From: Bradyrhizobium sp. DOA9
Lineage (GTDB): Bacteria; Pseudomonadota; Alphaproteobacteria; Rhizobiales; Xanthobacteraceae
NCBI RefSeq assembly: GCF_000617845.2
Contig: NZ_DF820426.1
Coordinates: 124,001 to 188,000, forward strand
DNA: 64,000 nt
Direction of reading: 5' to 3'
Part shown: positions 46,662 through 56,765 of the stretch, piece by piece
Numbering within the stretch: the stretch's first letter is position 1
How the letters are laid out: each line of letters begins with the position of its first letter
The notes under the pieces: generated by a model
The model's database searches: none
What the model was told of the DNA's origin: nothing
Seen by the model: the letters and a program-made list of their open reading frames with translations, nothing else
Program-made: the position numbers and the translations under genes

Positions 46662-46982
46662 TCACACCGCGGAAGTGATCCACTGCTGCAGCTCCGCCTT
46701 CGGTACCGCGCCGGCGTGACGGGCCGCAATCTCGCCGCCCTTAAAGATGATTAGCGTCGGGATCGACATCACGCCGTACTTCGACGTAGTCTGGGGGCTC
46801 TCATCGACGTTTAGCTTCACGATCTTGACCTTGCCACTCATTGCGCCGGCGAGCTCATCGAGCGCGGGACCGATCATGCGGCAGGGACCGCACCACTCGG
46901 CCCAGAAATCGACGACCACCGGGCCGCTAGCCTTGAGCACTTCGCCTTCGAAGTTCGTGTCCGAAACCTTTCCAACTGCCAT
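46662..46982 (-). CDS. trxA: Thioredoxin
   Basis: A 106-residue classical thioredoxin. The active site is WAEWCGPCRM, the buried Asp is in VVDFWAEW, and the cis-proline loop is MSIPTLIIFKGG. The length is that of E. coli TrxA. It reduces cytoplasmic disulphides with thioredoxin reductase. It is an isolated gene among decayed DNA, with its own terminator. Confidence 0.95.
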   Translation of the reverse strand: MAVGKVSDTNFEGEVLKASGPVVVDFWAEWCGPCRMIGPALDELAGAMSGKVKIVKLNVDESPQTTSKYGVMSIPTLIIFKGGEIAARHAGAVPKAELQQWITSAV

Positions 46983-48081
46983 TGCAGTACCTCACTCGAT
47001 TGATCGATCGGCGCAACTTGGATTCGCGCCGGAGCTTAGCTATGAACAACCGCTCGCTACGTCAATGACACGCGATGACAATGGATCTGCTTGTTACGTC
47101 CCCGACTCGCTGAACTCACCAATCATTCATGGGCCGCGCCATCTTCGCGCTTAAAACCGTGCGTCATTCCAAACATCTGCCCATGCTCGGCCTCTACATC
47201 GATCCAGATGAAATTTAATCTTCCGCTGCGTCAGGTTGCCGCCTCGAGCAGCTGCTGACAGTATGCGCCACTCCATCGTCAAGTCTTTTGATGCCGCCGC
47301 AATGCCGTCATTTCGTCGGACGTCTGCCGGTACCTACGTTGAACAGCGCGCCTATAGTGGAGTTAAGGCGACCGAGAGGACGCCCCTCACGATCCACGGC
47401 ATATAAGATAACGGGGCCCCGCCGATAAATGGCTTGGATCTTCAATTATTGCCAGTCGACCGCTCGAACACGACGACCGAATGATTAGTAATGCATCACT
47501 GCGGACCATCGAGATGGCGCTAAGCGACCACATCCCGGTAGTCGTCACCTGCTTTGACGGGCATGACCGCGGCTCCAGGCAATGCGATCGCAACGTCTGC
47601 AATCGCTCTCGAGCGCGCGAGCTCGAGCGCCACCCAACGATCAGCACCAGCACGAGCGCGATAACAGGCCGGTCTTCGTCTCTACCACCATGGTGCAGGC
47701 AAGGCACGTCATAAATACCATCCACCCCGCACATTTGCTCGCGCGTCCATCGGACACCCGGTGGATTAACGCGGAATAGCCTCGCGTCAAATTCCCCACA
47801 AATATTTGGTACATTCCTCGCGTCGGCTTGCTAGGCGGGCCTTTTTGACTGCAAAAGGCTAAGCATGCGTTCTGGCAGCGGCCTGCAAAGTCGGCGAGCC
47901 GGCTTCCGAAGCTACCCAGGAAGAGCATTCTTGGATCCGGCAGCACCGCACCTCCGATCGAACTTTTTTCGCTGCTCGGCGCACCAGGACGTCCAAAATT
48001 CCACGCAGTCGTTTCGATCGTTCGTATCCGCCCGGTGAGGGCCGCCTTGCCGAATGAGGCGTATTGTTGAGAACTGTCCTT
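46983..48081. other. About 1.1 kb without a confident gene
   Basis: The part just upstream of trxA should hold its promoter. Beyond that only short frames of biased composition occur, up to the start of the IS66 remnant. Confidence 0.4.
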
Positions 48082-50090
48082 ATGGACAGTGATAGGCGCA
48101 GTGCCCAAGTCGAACGGCTCGAGCTGGTGGACACGGGCCGGCGGCGGCGCTGGTCCGAGGATGAGAAGCTCAAGATCGTACTGAGCTTACAGGCGCCGCG
48201 CCGGTTCGGGGCGACGGCGCGGCGATATGGCGTTTCGCGCTCGTTGCTGCTGCGATGGCGACGGTCGTTTCGTCCCGAGCCGAAGGATGCCGCCCATCAA
48301 ACGAGCTTCGTGCCGGCGATGGTGGTCGCGGAATCGGGATCGACGCCTGGTCCGGTCGGGCCGGCCGGCGGCGGGTCGATCGAGATCGAGTTTGTGGCCG
48401 GGGCTCGGATGCGGATCACGGGCACCGTCGACGCGGCGACGTTGAAGGCGCCGCCGTGGCGGCACTGGCAGATGGACGCCTACGGTGATCCCGATTGGGT
48501 CGGGCGTATGAACTCGCTGGCCTTGCTGGTGCAGGAAGCTTTCAAGCGAGACCCGCACGGCGGCGACCTCTATGTGTTCCGTGGCAAAAGCGGCAAGCTG
48601 ATCAAGGTCCTTTGGCACGATGGCCTGGGCATGTCGCTCTATGCCAAGCGGCTGGAGCGCGGCCGCTTCCTGTGGCCGTCGTCCGCGGAGGGCGTGGTGA
48701 CAATCACTCCGGCCCAGCTCGGGTACCCGCTGGAGGGCATCGACTGGCGGATGCCGCAACAGACCTGGCAACCGCAGGCGGCTGGCTGATCGCTGGGATT
48801 TGAATCGGTGATACGATCAGCGGTTCGGACAGAGATCGCATCTTGTGATTTTCTGGTCGGCGATGAGCGCCGATGATTCTCTTCCCGACGATGTGACCAC
48901 GCTGCAGGCGATGCTGCGCGCCGAGCGAGCGGCCCGGTTGGCGGCGGAGGCCGAAGCCCAGGCCGGGACATTGCTGATCGAGAAGCTCAAGCTCACGATC
49001 AAGAAGCTCCGGCACGAGCAGGTTCGGACAGTCCTCCGCATTGCTGGACCAGCTCGAGCTACAGCTCGCCGACCTGGAGGAGAATGCGGCGCAGATGGCA
49101 GCCGAGAAGATAGCGGTGCCTCGTTCGAGGCCGCAAGCCAGCCCGCCGGCCGCTGCCGGAGCATTTGCCGCCGGAGCGCATTGTCTATCCCGTGCCGGCC
49201 CCTGCCCATGCTGCGGCGACAGATTGCGCAAGATTGGCGAGGACGTGACTGAGACGCTGGAGCTCGTTCCGCGCTAGTGGAAGGTGATCCAGCACGTGCG
49301 CGAGAAGCTCGTCTGCCGGGCCTGCGAAGCGACTACCCAGCCGCCGGCTCCCTCGCATCCGATTGCGCGGGGGCGTGCAGGGCCCAAGCTGCTGGCCCAT
49401 GTCCTGTCGCCAAGTACGGCCTGCATCTGCCGCTCAATCGTCAGAGCGACGTCTACCAGCCTGAAGGCATCGACCTCGACGTATCGACGCTCGCGGACTG
49501 GGTAGGTGCCTCCGCGGCAACCCTGATGCCGCTGGTCGATGCGATCCGGAGCACGTCTTCGCAGCCGAGCGCATCCATGCGGATGACACCACAGTGCCGG
49601 TCCTGGCCAAGGGCAAGACCCGGACCGGCGGGCTCTGGACCTATGTGCGCGACGACCGCCCGTTTGCCGGTCCAGATCCGCCGGCGGCCGTGTACTCTCC
49701 CGCTCGTGGCGGCGTGCATCCGGAGCAGCATCTGGCGGGCTATGCTGGACTGATGCAGACCGACGCCTATGCCGGTTTTAGCAGGCTTTACCAGGAAATC
49801 GCGAGAGCGGCCCGATCATCGAGGCTGCGTGCTGGGCGCACGGCAGGCGCAAGTTTTTTTGATCTCGCGCGGCTCAGCAAGGCGCCGATCGAGGCCGAGG
49901 CGGTCAAGCGCGTCGACGTTCTGGTCGCCATCGAGCGCGAGATCAACGGTCTTGCTGCGCAGGAGCGTTTGCGAGTGGGCCAGGAGCGTAGCTGCCCTCT
50001 GATCGTCGAGCTGGAGGCGTGGTTGCGCCAGCAGCGCGCTCTCCAGGAACAACGACACGACCAAAGCGATCAATTACTGCCTCAGCCGCC
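48082..50090 (+). mobile_element. IS66-family element, decayed (tnpA, tnpB, tnpC remnants)
   Basis: From ATG 48082 a TnpA-like protein is intact (RRRRWSEDEKLKIVLS, GVSRSLLLRWRRSF). Near its end the frame shifts, so it reads on into TnpB from SLALLVQEAFKRDPHGG to QLGYPLEGIDWR. The bases still contain the original TnpA ending in another frame and a TnpB start with a deletion of roughly 40 bases. TnpC begins at ATG 48863 (SADDSLPDDVTTLQAMLRAE) but is broken by a frameshift near 49021, a stop near 49277 and further shifts. Its later parts (HADDTTVPVLAKGKTRTGGL, VYSPARGGVHPEQHLAGYAG) are recognisable up to about 50090. The element is inactive. Confidence 0.85.
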
Positions 50091-50109
50091 CCAGGTACCG
50101 ATCTGGCGA

Positions 50110-50626
50110 GCTTCTACCTCTGCGCGACACCCCGCACCTCGACCTGTCACATTCGTTGGACGGAAGACGTCTTCCAGCAGGGTTCACAAATCAATCTGGA
50201 ATTCAGCGGCATGCGGTACGGCTATACCTCTCCGCTGATGCGCACAATGTCGATTGGCAAGCCTTCAGATCACATCGGCGACTACATGACGGAGAGGTTG
50301 CGGGCTTGGAAGCCGCGCTCGCCGCGGGCAAGACCAGCAACACCTGCAGCGACGTCGCTATAGCTTTCTACACAACGCTGAAAAAGCATGGTTTCGAGAA
50401 GGAATCGCGTTGCGGCTATGCCGGAATCGATTGGACGGAGCCTACGGCAAGCCTGAAGGAAGGTGACATGACCGCCCTGAAACCGAACATGACGTTTCAG
50501 CTCATGCTTGGAAACTGGATCGGCGAAGACGTCGGCTATGTGATCAGCGAGATCTTCCGCGTCACCGATGCCGGGGGCGAACCATTCACCAAGCTGCCGC
50601 GCGAGCTCTTCGAAATTTCAGCGTAG
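50110..50626 (+). pseudogene. M24-family peptidase fragment (ectoine hydrolase/DoeA-like)
   Basis: The DNA encodes the C-terminal part of an M24 metallopeptidase in two frames: GSQINLEFSGMRYGYTSPLM up to about 50285, then VAGLEAALAAGKTSNTCSDV, IDWTEPTASLKEGDMTALKP and GYVISEIFRVTDAGGEPFTK to the stop at 50626. The pattern resembles the DoeA/Xaa-Pro peptidase group. The N-terminal half is gone at the junction with the IS66 remnant. No function remains. Confidence 0.7.
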
Positions 50627-51037
50627 CGGTACTCGACGTGTCGCTCACCGCGGCGGCCAGCTGCTTTGGCCGCAGCTTCTCCCAAGAAACGCCGCCACCC
50701 GGCGCGGCGCAGCGCAGGTGCCTGGCCCATCCTCCCGATCGAACTCGCAAGCCTGTTCGAGTGGACCCCCGTCGGTCACTGACATCGAAAGGGAGCGCGA
50801 ATCCCACCAAACAAACGCTCGACGAGATAGGCCGTGCATGCGGATGCCGGATCGGCCTCGTTCCGATCGCAAGTCTGGCCGCAAAGACGTTCCGCTCGGA
50901 TGAGGCGTCCCTCACTTCTGATCGGTAGGAGGGAAGGGGAGACTCACGGACGGGGTTTGATTCGAGCCTTGATCTTGGGAAGACTTGCTTCCACATGATT
51001 GTGCGCTCAGGTTGAACTGTTTAATTCAGGGGGAGTT
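50627..51037. other. About 410 bp without a recognisable gene
   Basis: Only short frames without domains. I see nothing more definite here. Confidence 0.4.
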
Positions 51038-51241
51038 ATGCCGAAGAACGAGTTTTTTATCGAACAGCGCGCAGACGGCCGTTACAACGTATTGCGCCCG
51101 AACGCGGACCGGGCGAGCGCGGCTGCCGACACCCAGCGCGAGGCGATCGATAGAGCCAAGAAGATGGACCCGGACGCCACGATTCATGTCGAACGCGTTC
51201 GTGATATTGGTCCCGGCCGCGATAAGTGGCGCAAGCTCTGA
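51038..51241 (+). CDS. DUF2188-type small protein
   Basis: A 67-residue protein starting at ATG 51038 with GGGGGAG just upstream. The pattern FFIEQRADGRYNVLRPNADR, AADTQREAIDRAKK, DATIHVERVRD and the final DKWRKL is that of DUF2188, a small beta-beta-alpha-beta domain of unknown role. It lies just outside the left 320-bp repeat. Confidence 0.65.
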   Translation: MPKNEFFIEQRADGRYNVLRPNADRASAAADTQREAIDRAKKMDPDATIHVERVRDIGPGRDKWRKL

Positions 51242-51294
51242 GGACTTGCATTTTCTGGCCCAAAACGGAGCGTTGGCTCGGCTTTCAGATCAGG

Positions 51295-51615
51295 TGTGAC
51301 GCACACGAGTGTGCGCGTCGGAGATCAGCCTGCCCGGTTGGAGGCTTTTTCCGCTTGCGCGCGTGCGGCTTACGCCGCATCGGGCTCTCGTGGACCTAGC
51401 CGCTTCGCGTCTTGGCCATCCGGCTTCGATCCCTCGCGCAAGACCGTAGAACTCCTCGCCGGGGGCACTCGGGAAAGGGGCTCGCCTTCGGCGACCGCTA
51501 TCACTGCCCCGTTCCCGGGTGCCGCTGTTAACCGGTCTCTTCGCTGCACCCGGACCCGCGTGCCCCTTCGGGTCGCTATGCTCACGCTCTCCGGGTGCCA
51601 TGTTAGGTGGGGCGA
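51295..51615 (+). repeat. Left copy of a ~320-bp direct repeat
   Basis: The segment matches 58102-58419 in the same orientation. The match begins at TGTGACGC and ends at TTAGGTGGGGCGA. The last ~160 bases are nearly identical (about eight differences by eye); the first half is more diverged. It has GC-rich hairpin-forming stretches and no credible coding frame. The two copies bracket the four-gene methyltransferase/HD/nucleotidyltransferase cassette. Confidence 0.8.
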
Positions 51616-51881
51616 TGTGCCCACATGGATGCGAACCGGCCTCCATGAAGCTGCAAGCGAGCTTGAACAAGCTGACGACGTCATGTGCACGACAAGCCTA
51701 CGCCGAGGATCGGGGGCTTTTTTCTTTGCAAATCAGATAGTTACGTTTTATTAACCATGATTGCTGCACCCTCGAATCCGGCGAGTCTTGCCTTGTTCAT
51801 GATTTGTTCTAATATGGTGCCATGGCGTCGCATGGCTCCGTTGTCCGCAATCCGGGCTCATGGAGCTGTTCGCAGCGAAGA

Positions 51882-54848
51882 ATGACGGTAATGGCGATTG
51901 CAAGTCCGCTTGGAAAAGTCCTCGAAGCCACCGGTTACCTCGAACAAGGCAGGCCCGCTCCTGGCGTTCGCATTGCCGACGAGAATCGTTTCGAACGACG
52001 GAGCGGTCAATTCGCTCCGGATGCCTTGTGGCGAGGACCCAGCTCACTCACCGTCTACTTTAAATATCTTACATCTCCTCCTGGCGACGACGAGCTAAGC
52101 TCGTGGCGCCGCGAAATCTGGAATGAAGGTTTCGCGCCCCTCCTGTGGATCATCAGTCCGACCACAATCGAGCTTTACAACGGCTTTGGCCGACCGCTTG
52201 CGCAAGGCGACGCGGAAGCTAACCGACTCCACACGTTCAAGATCATCGATAGCGAGCTCGCCGCGCTTGACGAACTCGCCGGGCGCCTCGCAATGGAGAG
52301 CGGCCAATTCTGGCTTCGAAACGATTCCATCAATCGGAAGAATACCGTCGATCAAAGGCTGCTCTCCGAGCTAAGCGCTCTCGAGCGGGACCTCGTCGCC
52401 GACGACCTGGAGCGGGGCATCGCTCAAGGTCTAATCGGCCGAGCAATATTTACCCAGTATCTAGTCGACCGAGGTATTGTAGATAAGCGCAAGCTCAAAA
52501 GACATTGCGGCGAAGACACGCTGCCTGACGCCTTACGCAACACGGCGTCTTCGCGCGCGCTATTTGCGTGGCTCCGCGCAACATTCAACGGAGACATGTT
52601 TCCAGCCTCGATGCCAATGAGCCGCTTGCGCCACAAGCACTTTGTTCGGGTTGCGGACTTTCTCGAAGCCATCGACCCGGGGACTGGGCAGCATTCGCTA
52701 TTTCCATACCGCTTCGATATCATCCCCGTTGAGCTGATCAGCTCTATCTACGAGCAGTTTGCTCACTCACACAACGCGGCTCACGCGGCCCCCGACACCA
52801 GCGCCCGAAAGTTGGGTGTTCACTACACCAGACTTCCCGTCGCATCCCTCGTTCTGGACGAGGTGATGAACGGCGCAACGGGCAATGAAACCGTCGTAGA
52901 CTTGACGTGCGGATCGGGAGTCTTCCTGGTCGAAGCGTTTCGCAGGCTCGTCGCGATCAGAAGCAAAGGAAAGCCAGACCGGCGTCTCATTCGGTCCGTT
53001 CTCTACGACCAGGTTTTCGGAGTAGACATAAGCGAGGCTGCAATTCGCGTCGCGACTTTCAGTCTGTACTTGGCGGCTCTTGAGCTGGATCCGGATCCGC
53101 ATCCGGCCGAGGCGCTTAAGTTCCGGCCTCTTATCGGCTCGACTCTTTTTATTGGCAATGCGCGAGATATTGAGACAACGCCGGAGGGCGCTGCGCTGCT
53201 GCTTAACGGCGAAAGGCGTCGCTTTGACCTGGTTGTAGGCAATCCCCCTTGGACTTTTAAAGGAAAGAGGGGAACCGCTCAGCGGGCAAAGGTCGCCGGA
53301 GCAAAAAGTGGACAGCCGCGGGGCGAGGGCTTCGACTTCGTGCTCAGAGCTTTGGATTTTGCGCACGACACGACGCGCTTCGGAATAATTCTGAGTGCAA
53401 TGCCCTTCTTTGCTGCAAGCAAAACTGGCGCGGCAGCTGCGCTCGATATCGTGCGCCGCCTTTCTCCGGCCACCATCGTAAACCTAGCTCCCTTGATTCG
53501 ATGGCTGTTCCCCACTGCGAAGATGCCCGCGGTCGCGCTGCTGGCGAGGTGTAGGAAACAGCCTTCCGACCAGCTCACCGTTGTGAATATTCCATGGTCT
53601 CCCTCGGGAGAAAAGTCGCAGACGTTTGAAATCTCCCCGAGCGACATCTCAACACTCTCGCTCGCAGAGTGGGAAAAGAGGCCGCGGCGCCTGAAAGCCG
53701 CGGCCTTTGGGTGCTTTCGAGACATCGCGCTCCTCAGCTCCCTACAGTCGGATTGCACGACCCTCGGTGCCTGGCTCGAGTCCATCGGATCGAGCTGGCG
53801 CGACGGGCTGATCCTTGGCACGCCAAGCAACAGAACTCGCTCGGCGTCAGCTATGCGCGGTCTTCCGTTTCTAGAGAACTACGAAATGGAAAACTTCAAA
53901 ATCCCCGATTCTCTGTCAGCTTTCCGCGAGCCGAAAGCCCAGTGGCCGCGTGATAAGGCGACGTTCTCGGGGCCGCTGTTGATCGTCAAAGAGTTCCTCA
54001 ATCAGAGCCCGAGACCGATCACTGCCGTTTCCGACAAGGACGTCGTCTTTACCGACGCGTACTTTGGCGCGCCTGTCGCAAGAAAATATGAGGAAGCCGC
54101 ACGCGTCCTGTCCGTCATTTTAAGCTCTTCGTTCGCCGCGTGGTTCTTCCTGATGACGGCATCGGAGTTTGGCGTATGGAAAAGACGTCTGCTGACGCGG
54201 GACGTGGGCCTTCTGCCCATCCCCGCGCTCTCAACGCTGTTGGCTTCCAAAACCGGATCAAAAATCCTCAGCGTCGAGAAGCGCCTGAGGGCGTCAACAA
54301 TCTCGGATGCTGATTGGAGCGAACTCGACGCGTTAGTCGCCGACGCGTACCACTTGGACGCAGCTGATAGAACAGTCGTTCAAGACGGCCTTCTCAGGGC
54401 CGAATGGCAATGGGACGAAGGAAGGCAATTTGCTTCTGCTTCGGCAACGACAAAGGCCGACCTTGCGCCATACGCAGAGTCGTTTCTTGAGGTGATCAAC
54501 AGCTGGCTCGGCGTTTCCGGCAAGCGAAGCATGAAAGCTGAGATCTACGATCTACCCGCTCTTTCTCCCCTGCGCGTCGTCCGGTTCGTGCTCCAGGAGC
54601 CAGCTCAAAACCCGACGATCTCGATGATCCAGCCTCACGGCCGACTCTCCGACGTGCTGAAGTCTATTGGCTCACGCATGGACGTGCCGATCGCCTCGTC
54701 GTTGATTGGTCAGCGTGAGCTGCGAGTTCATTCGAAACAAGAGGTTGTAATCATAAAACCAGCCGCGCGCAGATACTGGATGAAGATATCTGCTCTCGAA
54801 GACGCGGACGCGGTTGTTGTTGAGAGCTTCAAGGGAGCTGCCGCGTGA
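51882..54848 (+). CDS. N6-adenine DNA methyltransferase-like protein, type IIG size
   Basis: About 988 residues. The N-terminal ~300 residues contain a beta-rich segment (SLTVYFKYLTSPP, PLLWIISPTTIELYNGF) like the N-terminal region of Eco57I-type enzymes, then a helical part. The methyltransferase core has motif I in VVDLTCGSGVFLVEAF (D340-C343-G344) and the catalytic motif IV in LVVGNPPW (from N454), the gamma-class NPPY/W type. The remaining ~500 residues should include target recognition (IVKEFLNQSPRPITAV, FGVWKRRLLTRDVGLLPIPA). I see no nuclease motif in it. ATG 51882 is tentative; 51822 and 51891 are alternatives. It overlaps the next gene by four bases. Confidence 0.8.
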   Translation: MTVMAIASPLGKVLEATGYLEQGRPAPGVRIADENRFERRSGQFAPDALWRGPSSLTVYFKYLTSPPGDDELSSWRREIWNEGFAPLLWIISPTTIELYNGFGRPLAQGDAEANRLHTFKIIDSELAALDELAGRLAMESGQFWLRNDSINRKNTVDQRLLSELSALERDLVADDLERGIAQGLIGRAIFTQYLVDRGIVDKRKLKRHCGEDTLPDALRNTASSRALFAWLRATFNGDMFPASMPMSRLRHKHFVRVADFLEAIDPGTGQHSLFPYRFDIIPVELISSIYEQFAHSHNAAHAAPDTSARKLGVHYTRLPVASLVLDEVMNGATGNETVVDLTCGSGVFLVEAFRRLVAIRSKGKPDRRLIRSVLYDQVFGVDISEAAIRVATFSLYLAALELDPDPHPAEALKFRPLIGSTLFIGNARDIETTPEGAALLLNGERRRFDLVVGNPPWTFKGKRGTAQRAKVAGAKSGQPRGEGFDFVLRALDFAHDTTRFGIILSAMPFFAASKTGAAAALDIVRRLSPATIVNLAPLIRWLFPTAKMPAVALLARCRKQPSDQLTVVNIPWSPSGEKSQTFEISPSDISTLSLAEWEKRPRRLKAAAFGCFRDIALLSSLQSDCTTLGAWLESIGSSWRDGLILGTPSNRTRSASAMRGLPFLENYEMENFKIPDSLSAFREPKAQWPRDKATFSGPLLIVKEFLNQSPRPITAVSDKDVVFTDAYFGAPVARKYEEAARVLSVILSSSFAAWFFLMTASEFGVWKRRLLTRDVGLLPIPALSTLLASKTGSKILSVEKRLRASTISDADWSELDALVADAYHLDAADRTVVQDGLLRAEWQWDEGRQFASASATTKADLAPYAESFLEVINSWLGVSGKRSMKAEIYDLPALSPLRVVRFVLQEPAQNPTISMIQPHGRLSDVLKSIGSRMDVPIASSLIGQRELRVHSKQEVVIIKPAARRYWMKISALEDADAVVVESFKGAAA

Positions 54849-55489
54849 GCATCCCGTTCGAGGCTCCTTCGTCCATTGGAACGCCGATCAATCTTGCACC
54901 AGAAATCGCGGAAGCTATCCTCAAGACGATCGAGTTGGGCTGGGAGGTTGCCAGGAAGCGTCGTGAGGTGAATCCACGAGCCAGGGAAACGGCAATCACT
55001 GAGTGCTTGCGTGACGGCATGCGAGTCGCGTCCGAAAAGCTCCCTTGGCGGAGGTCGCTTATAGTCCTTCCTGGAACTGAGTCGCGCTCCGCTTCCGCGC
55101 TTGAACCAGACGGCCGAACGGACATTCCCATAATGCACTTGGAGATCTTCCTGAGGCATGGTCTGCACGACCCGCACGCCATCATCGAGTGTAAAAGAAT
55201 TGCCGCCGAAGACGCCAACTTAGTACGAGAGTACGTAAAGGAAGGCGTAGATCGTTTCTGTACCGGCAAGTATGGAGGCAACCACTCGAAGGGCTTTATG
55301 GCTGCTTACGTTCTGGAAGGTACACAAACAGAAGCCGTATCGAAGATAAACGACTTCCTCACCAAAAACGCTCGCGTGCCAGAGCACCTTAATCCAGAGA
55401 ACCCCAAGCACTGGTCAAGCCTTCATCCGCGATCGACCCGTCCAAAAATTCAGCTCAAGCACGCGTTCCTTTTGACGTCGAAGCGGTAA
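54845..55489 (+). CDS. PD-(D/E)XK nuclease-like small protein
   Basis: A 214-residue protein starting at GTG 54845 inside the methyltransferase stop (GTGA overlap). The segment GRTDIPIMHLEIF followed by HAIIECKRIA gives D93 and E115-x-K117, the spacing and hydrophobic strands of a PD-(D/E)XK nuclease core; later GVDRFCTGKYGGNHSKGFMA fits the fold's helix and strand. This is a motif-level call without database support. Coupled to a methyltransferase it would be the cutting partner of a restriction-modification pair, or a DNA-sensing nuclease. Confidence 0.6.
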   Translation: MSIPFEAPSSIGTPINLAPEIAEAILKTIELGWEVARKRREVNPRARETAITECLRDGMRVASEKLPWRRSLIVLPGTESRSASALEPDGRTDIPIMHLEIFLRHGLHDPHAIIECKRIAAEDANLVREYVKEGVDRFCTGKYGGNHSKGFMAAYVLEGTQTEAVSKINDFLTKNARVPEHLNPENPKHWSSLHPRSTRPKIQLKHAFLLTSKR

Positions 55490-55676
55490 AGGAAGCTTGC
55501 GACCGCACGAAACGCGCAACTTTGGCATACTGAGTAACCGCATGCGTTGCTTTACTTTCTCCGCCTTTGACGTTTGCAAAGTCGTCGCGACAGATATGTT
55601 CGCCGGGGAGAGAGGTTTTAGCTTTGAGCGACCCGCCAACCTGCTAAAATGCCGTCCGAACCGGACCGGATGCTAA

Positions 55677-56765
55677 GTGATACAACGTTTATTTCCTTCG
55701 GCGCATATGGACGCCGACGATCTTCACGCCTATGACTTCTCGAATCCCCTGGACCCGAAATCCTGGGGAGTAGAGGATCCGTTTCTCCCAGAGATAATTT
55801 CGACGTCGGCGTTCCAACGCCTTCGTTCGATCAGGTTCCTTGGAGGCATCGACTACGTTCTCGTGCAAAATCCGAACGGTGTTTGGGGCAATACGCGCTA
55901 CACACGCTATCAGCATAGTTTAGGCGTCGCGCGGCTCGGCTTGATGTACAGCCGTGCCTGCGAGTTATCCGAGCATGATCGACGCCTCATTTTCGCGGCC
56001 GCTGTTTTGCACGACGTGGGCCACGCGCCGCTCTCGCACTCTCTGGAGCCGGTGTTCAAAGAGCTGTTTGGAATCGATCATCATCAAGCGACGAAAGACA
56101 TTATAGCCGGTCGCGTTTCCATCGGTCAGCCGCTGTCGCAGACCTTGCGACGTTACGGAATAGATGCCGACCGGGTGACCGCTCTCATTTCCGGAGAAGA
56201 CGCGAGCTTTCACGGCCTCTTCTCGGGTCCGATCAATTTCGACACGATCGAGGGAATTCTCAGAACGAGAGCTTACACCAGACCGTCGATCAGCCCGCTG
56301 GCTCCCGAACTCGTCGTCGCCGCCGCGGTCAACAGATCGAGTGCGGCCGACCGACAAACCGTCGATCAATTCTGGTTATACAAGGATCAGATCTACACGC
56401 ACGTCATAAACTCGAAGACCGGCATATTGGCCGATCTGGCCTGCCAGGTTTTCATGAAGCGGCACTTGGCGGACATTGGACGGGACGACTATTTCTCGAC
56501 TGAGGACGCCATTTTCAGAAAGTTGCCCGGACTTCGCAACTTGCTGAGGAGCAGGAATTTCGACGAGCTGGTGACAAGGACCGTTAGCGGAACGATCGGA
56601 GTTACCATAAGAAGATTCTTCGTGGACCAAAACAGCGATTTTTTTGAGCGAGACGATCAAAAACGCTATTTGCAAACGCGCAGATCTGCATCATTGCAAG
56701 TTGAACTTCACGAAATGAAGAACGTCGGTGAAATGGGAGATTTGTTTGGTGACCGAGGCGATTGA
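55677..56765 (+). CDS. HD-domain phosphohydrolase, dGTPase/SAMHD1-like
   Basis: A 362-residue protein with a complete HD metal site: H80 in RYTRYQHSLGVARLG, H112-D113 in AAVLHDVGHAPLSHSLE, and a later Asp in PINFDTIEGILR. The pattern H...HD...D with the GHAPLSHSLE stretch is that of dNTP triphosphohydrolase relatives (SAMHD1/dGTPase-like). The substrate may be a dNTP or another nucleotide. GTG 55677 or ATG 55707 may be the start. Its end overlaps the nucleotidyltransferase gene by 17 bases, which ties the two functionally. Confidence 0.8.
   Translation: MIQRLFPSAHMDADDLHAYDFSNPLDPKSWGVEDPFLPEIISTSAFQRLRSIRFLGGIDYVLVQNPNGVWGNTRYTRYQHSLGVARLGLMYSRACELSEHDRRLIFAAAVLHDVGHAPLSHSLEPVFKELFGIDHHQATKDIIAGRVSIGQPLSQTLRRYGIDADRVTALISGEDASFHGLFSGPINFDTIEGILRTRAYTRPSISPLAPELVVAAAVNRSSAADRQTVDQFWLYKDQIYTHVINSKTGILADLACQVFMKRHLADIGRDDYFSTEDAIFRKLPGLRNLLRSRNFDELVTRTVSGTIGVTIRRFFVDQNSDFFERDDQKRYLQTRRSASLQVELHEMKNVGEMGDLFGDRGD

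Noticed and set aside
48187..48771. A minus-strand frame across the IS66 remnant
   Set aside because: Antisense to recognisable TnpA and TnpB sequence.
51420..51440. A TTCGATCC stretch in the repeat resembling a tRNA T-loop, hence a tRNA attachment site
   Set aside because: No acceptor, D or anticodon arms can be folded around it.
51290..51670. Frames in the 320-bp repeat that give similar proteins in both copies
   Set aside because: Similarity follows from DNA identity; frames differ in length and are interrupted differently, and composition is Arg/Gly/Pro-heavy without a ribosome binding site.
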